The notes beneath the pieces were generated by a model. It saw only the letters and a list, made by a program, of their open reading frames with translations, had not been told where the DNA came from and did no database searches. DNA of 64,000 nucleotides from Pristionchus mayeri. Taxonomy: Eukaryota; Nematoda; Chromadorea; Rhabditida; Neodiplogasteridae. The stretch is taken from positions 20,425,292 through 20,489,291 of the forward strand of contig BTRK01000003.1 of NCBI GenBank assembly GCA_036245805.1. Reading direction: 5' to 3'. Shown here one piece after another: positions 45,959 through 57,800 of the stretch. The position numbers were made by a program, and so were the translations under genes. Position 1 is the stretch's first letter. Each line of letters starts with the position of its first letter.

Positions 45959-48627
45959 ATGTCGCCCCCGCGTCGTCGAGAGAGAAGGCTAGAGACATAC
46001 TCTCCTCGATCTCCACACTCTCTCGTCGACAGCAGTTTTAGAATCTGGCCGACGGGAGAACGGAGAGATGGCATCTGGTCGAAAAATGGCGCACGTCGTC
46101 ACATAAACATAAACACACCGAAAGTCGTTCAGTCGATCGTCCTGTATAATCCGATTCAACCATGAAATTCCACTGCTTGCGAAATGTTAAAAAAAGGCAT
46201 GCATCACAATATTCAGGATTTCGATATATTTATCAGTGGTGGTCTGTAGAGGAGGAGAGAAACGGCGAGAGAGTATGTGTATGGAGAGAGTGAGACACGC
46301 GAGAGGGCGATCCAACCAGGAAAATCGCCGTCGCACCCCCCCCCCCCTCCCCCCATTATTATCCGCCGTCAGAAGCCACGCGCCATCGTGTTTCCCCTTC
46401 TTCTCCCTTCATGGCGCTATCACTCGTATCTCGTCTCTTCCTCCCCCCCTCACTCCTCTCTCTATTAGTGCTCGGGGCTTCGTAATTCGCGCCTTGCCTC
46501 TCTCCCCGCGTGACCATTCCATTTGTCAGCCCATATCATAATGCTTTCCTTTCCTTCTCTTGCCTAATGATGACGTCACCCTTGCAGGGCTGTCTCAAGT
46601 CGCCGATGACGCCCAGTCGACGTGCCATCAAGAAGGAGGAAGGTGATATTTGCTCTTTCGATTCCTCCCTCTGCACCGTCGGGGGGGGGGGGGGGGGGGG
46701 GGAATTCCTTGCTGCTTTGCACTCTTCTGCACATCTCCATTCCGCATCGGTTTCGCAAGCAATTTAAGTCCATTTCAATTTCAATTTCCCATCAATCCAT
46801 CCCCTCTCTCCCTTCTGCTCTTCCGGCCCCACCTCATCCCTCTCCCAGTCTACCCCTATCACGAGATGGACGAACACTTTCTACACTCATTCTTTGCTGA
46901 TCTCCCATCTGCTACCGTACCACCTACAGTAGTACCCACTTCCGTACCCCATCCGATGGCAACTTCCGGTAGACTGACTATCGTACCGGTGCAGCCATTC
47001 CCACATTACGATGCTACTCCTCCACCCTCTCTGTACTCGATCAATACTTCCACACGGTCTACAGTATCTTCCCCGGTATACAATACCTCGAATCCAGTCC
47101 ACTCTATCGCTCCTTCTGGCTCCTTCACTTCTGGCTCAATCTCGTCATCCAATACGCCTCGAACCCGCAAGATAACTCTGATCGATAGGGGAAGGAGAAA
47201 GTCAATCGTCGATCGTTCGTCTATCACTCACTTTCCCTCTCTCCCGTCTGACCCTTCCCATCCAGAGATCACTCCTCTTTCGGGTGATACCCTTCAACCT
47301 CCATTTGACTCTCCCTCATCGTCTCCCCCTCTGCATCGCCCTCTCCCCATCACCACCGTTCCCTGCTCCCTCCCCTCTGATTCTGATCCCCTCCCTCTTC
47401 ACGATAATGACTGTAACTGCACCGTGCATCGCAAACTGAACAAGCGCAGAGCACGGCGTTCCGCCTTCAGTCTCTTCTCTGGGGGTGCCATAATCATACC
47501 GTAATCCAGCCAATCTCTTCGTTGCAGGACCTCCCCGATCGGCGCCACCCATCAGCTCGCCCATCGAGGCCCTTGCAGCAGCTGCAGTTTCTGCAGCAGC
47601 CGCAGCCACTCCCAAGAGTCCCACAGCAGCCGAGGTGAAGACTCAGCCGCAACCTTCGACCTCCCGCCAGATTCCTCCCAATCTCAACCTCAGGTAGGTC
47701 ATAAGGAGCCACTGTGAGCTACAGTAGCAGTACAGTAATCCGGCAACGCCCACCACTCCTAATCCGGCCCTTCGCTCGCCCCGACCACCCATAAAGTCGG
47801 CACACTTCGATGCACTTGAGGCTGAAGGTAGATTTCTGAACGCCTAGCCAAGAAGCACTTCCATTCCACTTCCGGTTTTCGAAATTTCAATTTCGTCGAG
47901 TTCAGGAGAGCGGGATGCCATGGTTCGCACGCTCGTGTTGCAGCTGCAGAGAGAGATGCAGGACGAGATTGATGTAATTGATCACTTTGAGCTTTCCTGA
48001 ATTAATATTGATATTTGATCTCTTCCCTTTAGCGCCTTACCTCAGTCCATCGCAAGGCTCTCGAGGACAAAAACGCCGAGTTCCAAGCCCTCGCCGAGTT
48101 GCTCTCAAAGAAGAGAGAAGTTAGAGATCCGAAATCACAGTTTGATCTTTGATCTCTGCTCTCTGCAGGATTGGTCACTGCAAATGGCAGCCAAGATGAC
48201 GCTAATCGCCGATCAGCAACACGACATCGTCGGTACGAGATTTGATCATTGATCTCTGACTTGATCTCTGATCTCTCAGGTTTCGTCAAGCAGGCCAACG
48301 AATCGGCAATTCGCATCAAAACTCTGGAAGAAGAGCTTGCGAAGGAGAAGGCCGCGAACGAAAAGTACTGTAGGATTACCGTATTCTGAGTACCGTAACC
48401 TGATATTATCAGATTGCGCGTGCAACTGGGTGAGGTTCCATCCTCGAAAACGTTCGTGAAGCCGAAGGATCCGCCTGCGGAGGAGGAACTGATACTCATC
48501 TCCAGCAATAAGGTACCGTAACCCTATCTGCCACCGTATCCAAGAATCCGTTTAGGACAGCGACGGCTTCGAGAAGCCCAGCACGAACGCAAGGAAGGCT
48601 CCGAAACGACCCGCAGCCGACAACTAA
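45597..48627 (+). CDS. Ser/Pro/Ala-rich coiled-coil protein, unknown family
   Basis: Exons: 45597-45704, 46588-46642, 46849-47484 (probable, see below), 47528-47693, 47736-47827, 47906-47973, 48033-48119, 48169-48232, 48280-48364, 48413-48512, 48556-48627. With the 636-nt exon the product is 510 aa; without it, 298 aa. That exon has a good acceptor (CCTCTCCCAG), and both its borders are phase 1, matching its neighbours, so it could be constitutive or a cassette. Its product is Ser/Thr/Pro-rich and ends in a basic patch (HRKLNKRRARR). The N-terminus is Ala/Ser-rich with basic RTRR and SPSRRAIKKEE-like patches. The C-terminal 150 residues form a heptad-rich coiled coil (QLQREMQDEIDRLTSVHRKA onward), and the tail is Lys/Pro-rich. 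Basic patches suggest a nuclear protein (inference). No named family is recognised. Confidence 0.75.
45923..45952. repeat. (AG)n microsatellite
   Basis: About fifteen AG units, followed by a short G run, in the first intron of the coiled-coil gene. Confidence 0.95.
46336..46347. repeat. Homopolymer C12 tract
   Basis: Twelve C, then T and six more C. It lies in intron 1 of the coiled-coil gene. Confidence 0.95.
46681..46702. repeat. Homopolymer G22 tract
   Basis: Twenty-two consecutive G on the coding strand of an intron, 39 nt after the 46588-46642 exon. This is the longest homopolymer in the window and can form a G-quadruplex. Confidence 0.97.
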
Positions 48628-49127
48628 TCAATAGATACCGTATCTAGATAACTTCACAGTACTTCGTCGATCAAACGTAGCTTTCATGATCCTACTCCGT
48701 ATTATGTACCATAGTATCCCCCACATATTACAGTAACCGTTACATTTCCATGGTTGTGTCTCGTCTAGTGTCTAGGGCTCTAGTGTTCACCTCAACGCAG
48801 TGATCTACTTATGCTAGATGACTACCGTATCCCTAGTATGTTTCGCCCCCCGATCTCAATCTTGCTAGAGTATGCATCAAGAATCGTTGTGAATAAACTG
48901 TCCTCGTTCAGAGCACCTGAAGGTAGAGAGAGAGAGAGCGAATTGAAGAGGCAGCAGAGAAAGGAAGAGAGAGCACGCGACCTCGAGAGAACGGATCGAT
49001 TCCTCTCCCTCTTCTCCCTCTCACTGATCTACCCTCTTCCCATCTCCTGACAGTCTTTCCTTTCCCTTCCTTCACTACCACCTCCCTTCCTCCCTCTCTC
49101 CACTCGTCCCTCTCCCTTCAGTACTCG
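48628..49127. other. Intercistronic spacer (possible operon)
   Basis: It contains the 3' UTR and AATAAA of the upstream gene, a GA-rich stretch (48920-48995), a CT-rich stretch (49000-49120) and CTTCAG at 49116-49121, seven nt before the next ATG. No TATA-like sequence is seen. Confidence 0.5.
48892..48897 (+). terminator. Candidate polyadenylation signal AATAAA
   Basis: GTGAATAAACTG lies 265 nt after the coiled-coil gene's stop codon and about 225 nt before the acceptor-like site of the next gene. Confidence 0.5.
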
Positions 49128-52100
49128 ATGGACGCCCTTCTGCCTACCGTACCCATCGAGCCGATTCTCCGTCCCTCCCTGACCTCTTCCTCTTCCCTTC
49201 CCGAGAGAGACCTCGCCATCACACTCAGACGCTGCTTCACCCACTCATTCCAGGTTGGAGTTTCTTGGTTTACGTTGCCCAGTAATTCTTTTTTTCTCGC
49301 GTGTTTTAATCAAATTGTTTGAAATATTTTTGATACGAGTCTTGATTCTTCTTTTGACTTCGCTAGAAAGGATGAGAACTATTGCGTCATTCCGCCTTTG
49401 ATCAAAGGCGGCATTACGAAATATTTCTGATCCGACCTAACGCCTCTTTTGACGTCTAAAATCGATTTACTCTCCATTTCTGTGTCAACCACTAAGTCCC
49501 CATTGATGACGTCATTCCCCTCCCTTCCCTTCCTCCTTGCAGAATGCCGTCCAGTCAGTCTCCATCGATCGCCGCGATGAGTGGGCCACCGACATGAAGG
49601 AGGACTACAACAAGGGTAAGATAGACTATTGTTGCTCCTAAGTGCCGTTCCCTTCCCCTTCAGGCGACATGCTCTCGTACGGGCAGTTCGGGATGGTGGT
49701 GGGCGCGCACGGACGAGACTTCACCTTCGGAGGCACTCAGGTACGATAGACTCATGACGGTATGGTAGACTGCCACTTCTTAAACTTCAAAACTTCATCA
49801 CATTTTACTATTAATGTATTATTGTTCTATCGTATTATCGTTCTCAGTCGCATTACATTGTGGTGGAAGTGTGAAAGTCGATGGCTTCTTGGAGTTCCGC
49901 AGAAATATCCCTGATTACGTATAGTAGCAATCTATTTTCAGTAAAACAACGGTACTTCAGGCCCAGCCACGCGCCTGCGCCATCAAGGTCGTCTACCTGA
50001 CGCGTCGATTCGAACGGGTGAGTGGGTGGGGTCAGAAGGGGCGGAGCTTAGCTGACCACGCTCCTTTTCAGGCGTTGGAGGATATGCAGGGCGACGAGCA
50101 GCGATTCGTGAGACGAGTCGATGCAACCACCAAGAGAATCATCACCGAGCTATACATCCTCAATCGGTGAGTACTGTAGGCTAGCGTAGTCTTGTCATAC
50201 TGTATCCTTCCCATCTTCGACGAGATTCTTCTGCACTTCTTGGATTTGCACCTTTGCCCCTCTGCTCACAACCCCTTTACGATGGGGAGGGGATGAGAAA
50301 TGATAGGGAGGTATTGGGGTGGGCCAACTATCCAAGAAATGCCGCTTCTTCAATACAGTTTTCAAGGGCCGCAAGAACCTACCTAATTTCTGGCACGAAT
50401 CTACCGTGTTCCTTCCCTGAGGCCACCGTACCCCTCCCCTACCGTAGTCCTCTGCAGATGTCGTCACGAGAACATCCTCCACTCGCACGCAGTGGCAGTC
50501 TCCTCTGGCGACCTGCACATCGTCCTCCCTCGACTCTACTCACTTGAGTCACTCATCAACAAGTACAGGGAGCAGTTCAACGGAGAGGTACGGTAGAGGG
50601 TACTGTGGCAGGGATACGATATGTGCATATGAACTACTACACTCTATTTCAGTCGATTCCAGCGAAGGTGATCATGATGCTGGTGCGACAGATCTGCACC
50701 GGCCTCGCCTTCCTCTTCCAGGCGGGAATCTTCCATCGGTTGGTCATAGATATTCGCACTTCCTACATTATCCCACACACCGTATTCCTTCCAGAGACTT
50801 GCAAGCCGACTACATCTACCTCACGCGCGGCGGCACCGTCAAGCTCGGCCACTTCAGGTATACCGTATACGGTCGCTGTCCCTGATTCAGGGCGGGAGAT
50901 TGAAATATCGATTTGCAGCTCAGCTCGATTGCTCGAGGACGGTAAGTGCGTGACGCCCGTGGGCAAGAAGGAGTACATGTGCTTCGAGAAGGTGTGCGAT
51001 ATCTCCATTGCGTTCAGTTGTCGATCGCCTCCTATACCGTACTCCCTCTTTCAGCAATTCAACCTGTACACGGCGAACTCGCGCGAGGAGTGCAAGGAGT
51101 ACGACGAGGCTGCGGATATCTGGGCGATTGGAGTGCTCGTGCTAAGGATGGTCTCCTACTTCCCCAATGAGAAGTTAGTACCGTAGCTCTGAAGATTACG
51201 GTAGTTTACGGTAGTTGACGGGTACGGTAGTGTTACGGTAGTGTTACCGCACTCCTGCAGATGGCACCGGCTGCAGCCCGACTTCGCAACGCTGATGCAC
51301 ACGGAGAACATGCCCTTCAAGTGGATGATCGCCGAGATGATGGTGATCTTTGATCATTGATCTATCCAATTACCGTGACTCTTCTCTCTGCAGCAACTGC
51401 GCGTTCGTCTGGCCAAGTGTGGCGGGTCGGAGGATCTGATCAGTTGGCTGTCGGACAGAGTCAGAGATCAAAGATCAAAGTACGGAGATCAAGGGTCACT
51501 CCTCAGGTGCTGGTGGTGAACCATCGCCGTCGCGCCACTGCCTCGGAGCTGCTGCAGTCCGCCTGCCTCAAGCGACTCTGCAACGAGGTACAGTAGCCAT
51601 ATATTGATTGATTGCCGTAATTTTGGCATTATCGATTGACTACCGATTGCAGAGCGTGGCGGACGACAAGAAGTACCTCGTGAAGAACCTCATCCAGACG
51701 CTCGACTGGCCGAATCGGATGAAGCTCGAGACGAACCGACCCAACTACGATGCACTCGAATCGGTGAGGATACGGTAGCAGAGCGATACTGTAAGCACAC
51801 CATGATCTCGATTCTAATCCCCTTTTCTGTGCAGAAGGACATTCCGGCAGAGTTCTACTGGGATGAGTTCGAGACGTGGAAGGTATACGGTAGACTGATT
51901 GACCCTGTGATGTATTGATTGCTCAGATCCTGGAGAAGCGCGAGTTCTACTACGAGGTTACGGTACAGGAGGATGCGATCGCCGGCTTCGGCAGATACTA
52001 CTTCGAGTAAGTCTTGATTACGGTACGTTGTCTGGTTACTGTATCGATCGATTGCAGGGGTCGCTTCCACTACGCGACTGCGCACACGCTGCTGCGAGAC

Positions 52101-52419
52101 CTCACGCGGGCTGTCGTCGAACGATCGATCGATTACGTGGACATCCTCACAGTCGACCACCAGATCAGGTCTGGTAGATACTGTAAATTCGGATCAAGAA
52201 CTGAGGTTATTTCAGAGAGATGGCCTTCGTCGCCATCAAGAACGAGGTCTACGAGAAGGAAGATGCTGCGCCGTGCGGTGAGTGGTTACTGTAGTCCTAC
52301 CGTACTCTTAAGGATCTCAATTATCGATTGCAGACGTGACGTTCCCCTTGCCCGGCACGCTCTCTGGCGAGAAGAGAACGGCGACCGTGAATGTCAAGGC
52401 GCTCCCCGCAACCGATTAA
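49128..52419 (+). CDS. Protein kinase-fold protein lacking DFG (probable pseudokinase)
   Basis: Exons: 49128-49253, 49543-49615, 49664-49740, 49961-50017, 50072-50166, 50458-50587, 50653-50738, 50795-50857, 50919-50991, 51055-51173, 51261-51342, 51394-51459, 51507-51587, 51653-51763, 51835-51882, 51927-52006, 52058-52168, 52216-52277, 52334-52419. They total 1626 nt, in frame (541 aa). Kinase features in order: loop SYGQFGMVV (71-79, first Gly is Ser), ACAIK with K101, helix-C E137, HRD (214-216) but the catalytic-loop Asn is Tyr221, DFG replaced by GHF (233-235), APE replaced by FEK, then DIWAIG intact. Loss of both metal-binding residues predicts little or no phosphotransfer while the fold and perhaps nucleotide pocket remain. 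A further 150 residues after the kinase fold show no family I know. Two introns carry GATC-rich repeats. The overall fold is Ser/Thr-kinase-like and the subfamily is uncertain. An acceptor CTTCAG at 49121 suggests trans-splicing. Confidence 0.88.
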
Positions 52420-52639
52420 TTGATACTAAAATGGTGTGTAATTAGAGTAGAGTCGCTAGAGCTAATCATTTGAATAATTCTGTAACATATTTGTCATTTC
52501 TGTATAAATCGATTGAAGCCAGTTCGAGTACTGTCATATTAGATGCAAATATTACAATACACCGATAGTCGTTTCATCACTTCTTTATCACGCTACAAAA
52601 AGCTTAGTTCCGATGAACGACTCTTTTATCTTGCTTGAT

Positions 52640-53823
52640 CTACTGGAGCCACTCATAGTTGTCGACCAGACTCTCGATCAGATAGGCGTGCTTATCCGCG
52701 AATTCGAGCGATTGGAGAATCGATTGGAACGGCGTGAGATACGACTGTAATGAGGGTACTGTAGATGGAGAGTACTGTAGATGGAATGGACCTGTTCGAT
52801 CTGGAGGGCGGGAGGTCTCTTCGAAGCAGGAGTCACCTCAGTCTTCCTATCCACTGCAATCTCCTCCCATCAATCAATATTCTACCGTAACCCTACGGAT
52901 GGGATCGCAGAGACGGAGAGGCTCGAACTGCTTGTAGTCCACAACGGGAGAAGTCTCTCCAATCACAGGACGCTTCGAAGCATCGAAGAGGGCTCTGAAG
53001 AAAAAGGATTACGGTAGGTTAAGGGATCGATAACCAACTCGGTATCGGGGATGGGCTCGCCCTTCTCCAGAACACGACAGCCGCAGAGAGAGGTGCGAGG
53101 GAGTTGTTCCTCGAAGGAATACGGTAGATCCGAATATCGATTGACTGATCTACCTCCTGATCGGCTCCCTTAGACTCTGCCGGAGTTCCAGCCGAAGGGC
53201 TGAAGGCCTGAAATCGATAATCACTACTGTAGTCTTCTCAAAGTAAGTACCCTCTCGGAATGCGTCTCCATGGAGGCGGACTGTGAGGAGCTCGGGCTGG
53301 AATACGGTACTCTCAGGGGAAGGGAGGGGAAGGACTCACTCTGCGACAGACTGAGCGGCAGAGATGCCTGGAGCTGTGTTCGAGTCGAGGGAAGAGGCGG
53401 AGGTGGATGACGACCTGTGATACCGTACTCTCGTCGTGTGGTGCAGTGGGAAAGGTCGTACGCGGCGTTGCGTGCATTGGGCGAATTGGCTGCAGAACGA
53501 CCTCTCCTTCTTCTCCGTTTGACGGGAGTCTTGGCCTCTGGAGCGACGGGCACAGCAGTCTCCCCTCCTCCTCCATTGTTTCCTCCGGGTTCTGCAATCG
53601 ATATCTCAATACCGTACCTTCGTGGAAGTACCGTACTGTTGAATCGATTGATTGCAAGATATAGAGCAGCAGATGCAGCAGCTGTGACGAGAACGACGGT
53701 CAATTTGCGAGTTACGGGATGCCAGCTACTGAAGAAGATGGAATAACGAGCATAATGGATGCTTAGACGATCAGCTACAGTAGGAAGAAGTTAGGATAGG
53801 TCAAAGAAGCCTCACAGAATCAT
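52640..53823 (-). CDS. Small N-terminally anchored membrane protein, unknown
   Basis: Exons: 53823-53816, 53728-53637, 53591-53251, 53207-53154, 53109-53039, 52994-52897, 52853-52792, 52744-52640. They total 831 nt, in frame (276 aa). The tiny first exon (ATG ATT CT) joins across a CTTCAG acceptor to give MILSWHPVTRKL; other acceptors nearby are possible but give weaker fits. Residues about 13-31 (LTVVLVTAAASAALYLAI) form one hydrophobic helix that can be a signal anchor. Next come Gly/Asn, a very basic KRRRRRGR patch, Ser/Pro-rich low complexity, and a more ordered C-terminus (FDASKRPVIGETSPVVDY, then FADKHAYLIESLVDNYEWLQ). The C-terminal half looks conserved in character, but I do not recognise it. 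The gene is convergent with the kinase-like gene, with 220 bp between stop codons. Confidence 0.75.
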
Positions 53824-54873
53824 CGTTGACTGAGATGGAGAAGTGGTCGGCCACTCAGCCGGAGTGAAGAGAATGTGAATGGAGGGAGGAGAGGGGAGAG
53901 GAGGGAGGAGGGGGAGGAGAGGGGAGAGGAGGGAGGAGGGGGAGGAGAGGGGAGAGGGAGGGGGTATGAATATTGAGAAAATATGCGAGAGAGTGGGAAA
54001 ATGGAGAGATCTATGGAAATGCGTTATCCTATCACCAATTATTTTACGTGAATTTCGACTGTGGGATGGGCCAATTTTACAAAAAAATCATTTTCAAAAA
54101 TGAGTTGCACACATCACATTGGCCACAACTCTGCTCTACCGTAATCACTGTTCCTTCCTTCTCTTCACTTCTTGAAGTATTCCTTTTCGATTATCTCTGT
54201 TCACTTGACAGGATTGGGATACTTCCTACATTACTCATTTCCATGGTGGGCGAGTGGTGATAATGGCGAAGAGTTGGCCAACGAGAAGGTTGCACGAATG
54301 TAATCCATAATTTAAAAATTGCCTGTAACTATTGGTGCTTTACAGATTCAAATAACGATTACGGTTTCTGATTATTCTCGCATTGATTGTAGAATTTCAC
54401 AATGTTTTTTTGGGATAGTTTTCTTAATTTTAGCGCTAAAATAATTAGATCAGTTTGGCTCATTTTGTTGTACATTTTCCGTTTGTGATGGACTCGGGCG
54501 ATTCTAATCATCTTAATAAGAATGAAGTGCCTATCTTCCACCCCCAGTTAGTGGATTCACTGGATTTTATCTTTGGTTTGCTTTTATCTTTGGACGCTCA
54601 CCACTTATTTTCCCACATTCCACTCTTTCCAAGATTCGCGATGCATCTGCAATTGCTAATGCGACTTGACACTAGCAATTAAATCGTTCCGAAGTCGTTC
54701 CGCTGTTCCGCAGAGATCTGCGCATGAGTCACTGTGCAATCGTGACAAACAACTGACCCCCACTATCTCGCATCCAATTCACTCTCAAGTTTTCTCGCGT
54801 TCACCCCCTTTGTTATTGTTAGCTACCATTTTCTCGATTTTAGGAGCGATAACTCGAACTAGAGAGCTGGGGA
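53824..54873. other. Divergent spacer, membrane protein / CD36-family gene
   Basis: It contains the purine tandem repeat, then AT-rich sequence. GATTTTAG at 54836-54843, 31 nt upstream of the CD36-family ATG, is a likely acceptor for trans-splicing or a UTR intron. No gene is supported. Confidence 0.5.
53881..53963. repeat. 28-bp purine-rich tandem repeat, about 3 copies
   Basis: The unit GGAGGAGAGGGGAGAGGAGG plus GAGGAGGG repeats nearly exactly about 2.7 times. It is pure G/A on the plus strand, just upstream of the membrane-protein start. Confidence 0.9.
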
Positions 54874-57800
54874 ATGCTCTCGACTAAGATGAAGGTGGCC
54901 CTCTGGGTCGGAGGCATACTGGGGCTTCTTCTTCTTGCCGCCGGCCTCACCGCTCTCTTCTATGCTCCCAAATTGATCAACGACCAAGTCGTCCAGGTGA
55001 ATTGACGTCACAGTGGCCTTATTTTCGCGGTCGCGGGCTAACCACATGACTCCTATCACCTGTATAAATAGCGGACACTGGCATGATGCCTGATTTTAGG
55101 TTTAATGGCTAGTTATATCTTTATTTTTTCCAGAAAGATGTGATCGGCTACGACACACTGCCTAACGGCACTCGAGTGCTCAACGACATGACTAAGAAGT
55201 GGCTCCATCCTCCCTACGAGATGATCCTGCACATCTATATGTATTCGGTACGAATTTTACCAATTTTAAATCACTTTCCTATTTAAAATAAGTCTACTTT
55301 TGTTTTTCCTCCAGGTCCATAACGAGGCAGCCTTTCTCAACGGTACTGAGAAGATTCGCCTCTCGCAGAAGGGCCCCTATGCCTTCGTGTTAGTTGGATT
55401 TACTTTCTCTCCCTTCGTACTCTATGATTCACCCAATGATGTCAGTGATCAGTGCTTCCCAACGATTCTATTTTATTCCGTGAAATGTTGTAAAGCCGAT
55501 TACAAGACATTCATATTCAATTTGGTGTATTTTAAAATACTGCTGATATTTTGAAGGATTTGGAGGATTACTCTCTATTTTCTATTTCAACACTGGTTGA
55601 TGTCCTTGCCCCCGTTTACCCCTTCACCGATGATATCAATTTCACTCTCCATTAGTATTTGTTCTACCACTTGGATTAACGTTAGCGTAATTGAGATAGG
55701 TGGAATTGATACGTGAACGTTCCCTTTTCAGTGAGGACCAGGAGAAGATCTACCACAACTTCTCATCTGGGGAGGATCGCATCTTCTATCGTAACCGTCA
55801 TCGCTACTTCTTCAGCCAGGAGCACTCGTGCCGCGACTGCTTCCTCGATGATAGAGTCACCGTGCCCAATATACCCTTCCAGGTTGGATTTAGTCATTGA
55901 TTTTTGTTTAATAAGTCAAGGGCGCGTGTTTCCAAAATGGTCATGTTAATATGTGCTAACAATATCGAAGATGGAATAATCATAATATATCCATTTTTAT
56001 GCACTTGTCAATTCATCTAATGTGTAGATCAAGAAAGCGATTCTTTCAGAAGCTCATCGACTTCGCAGAGACTGGTTTCGCTACCAGGATTGCCATCGAA
56101 GCTCTGCTGATTGCTGAGGGCAGAGAGACGCCCTTCGTCACAATCAAGGCTAGTGACCTTTCTGAGTTATTTGAGTTTCTCTAGCTGGGTGCACACGTTC
56201 GTCATTTAAAAATGAAAAAAAAACCAAACATTCAATGTGGCTCTACAGTATTTTGAAGAGGGGGAGTCTGGATGAATATCATAATCTTGTGATGTCCAGG
56301 TCGGCGAGGCTCTCTTCGAGGGCTACGAGGATCCGCTGATCTCTAAGCTGTGCAATAATCCCGTCCTCTCGTGGATATGCACCACCGCCAAGATTCCCAA
56401 GAGGATCGGCTTCTTCTTTGGAGTCAGTTTTATGTGCAATTTATTTCATGGAAAAGGTGATACTTTGGATATACTTGGCAACATAAATTGCTGGTGGGTC
56501 ATAGTGGACATCATATATATCGGTTAGGGCATGATTAATCTAAATGTGCCTGCAGCAAAACGACACGATCGACGGCGAGTACGAGGTGGGAACGGGCAAG
56601 AATGGACCGAGCGAGCTGGGAAAGGTTCGACGAAATGATTTTGTTGTTGTTTGTTGTTCTTGTTATTGTAATACTTGGGAAAAATTCAGCGGGGTATTCT
56701 GGGATGAAGTATTGAGTCAACCGCATATCTCGAATCCCCCTTTTACAGATGTTCTCGTGGAATGGTTCTCCCTCCCTGCCTCAGTCGTGGTGGGAGTCCC
56801 CCGCTGCTCGTTCCATCAACGGCACCGATGGTCAGCTGTTCCCTCCTCTGCTGAAGAAGGACGTCGTGCTCCCCCTATTCGCCAGCCAGGCTTGCAGGTA
56901 CGGAATATTTATGTGTTACAATTTTTTTAAAGACGTAGATTATCTTACAAAGATATATTCTTTACTTATTTGTGTCTCATAGGTTGTCGTTACTCGGTAC
57001 TTAGTGGTTGCATGCACTTTTAAACTTGAGACGTTTGAAGCGACGTCTGATTGCACAGCGCTTCCTCAGTGAAATAATCTCTCAACCTCATCGAATCTCA
57101 GATCGGTCAAGTTGGCGTATGCGGACGATTCGGAGTACCAGGGAGTCAACTCGTGGAGGTACGGTAGCACTCTGGTTCTCCGACTTTTATTTGTTCTCCA
57201 CCCATTGGCAAATAGCTCTGTGTATTGTGCTGTGATTCATAAAAATATGCTGAAATCCCCCAAAAAATTAGGTTAATTGTCATCTATCGTTTTCCCAGTG
57301 CACGGTATCCACAGTACTTTTCATTCAGATATTCGACGCCGTCGTCGATGTACGATCCCGCGCAGCCTGACAACCACATCTTCTGCCACGAGAATTCGAC
57401 TGTCCAATACTTCGACGACCACAAAGTTCAGCTCCGTGAGTTTCGGTTGCACTGATATCGATAATGGAAGGGAACTGGGAATCGCAGATCTTCTCGGGGG
57501 TTTCCAATTGGACTATAATTTAAATTTTAAACGATCGATTTACATTAGACTGTTTATGAAGGAAGTGTGCTATACCAAACAAAAATATGCGGGTTACTGA
57601 GGAGATTTATTTTGATGGGTGTTAGTCCACATAATTCGATGGAGAGTGCCAATAAATTCAACCTCGTCTGTTCACATTGCGTTGAGTTCAAACAACTACT
57701 GAAATTGCATTGAGTTCTTAAACTCGCACAACTTCTGAAACAAATTTTCTATTTTGAAAACGACTCCTGAAGTTCGTTTGCAGCTGGTTGTCTTCCTGCG

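Noticed and set aside
51961..51972. 12-nt GTTACGGTACAG as an intron in the kinase-like gene
   Set aside because: Too short to splice; reading through keeps the frame (YYEVTVQED).
53297..53339. 43-nt candidate intron GTGAG...CCAG in the small membrane-protein gene
   Set aside because: Removing it breaks the frame, and reading through gives continuous coding to METHSER.
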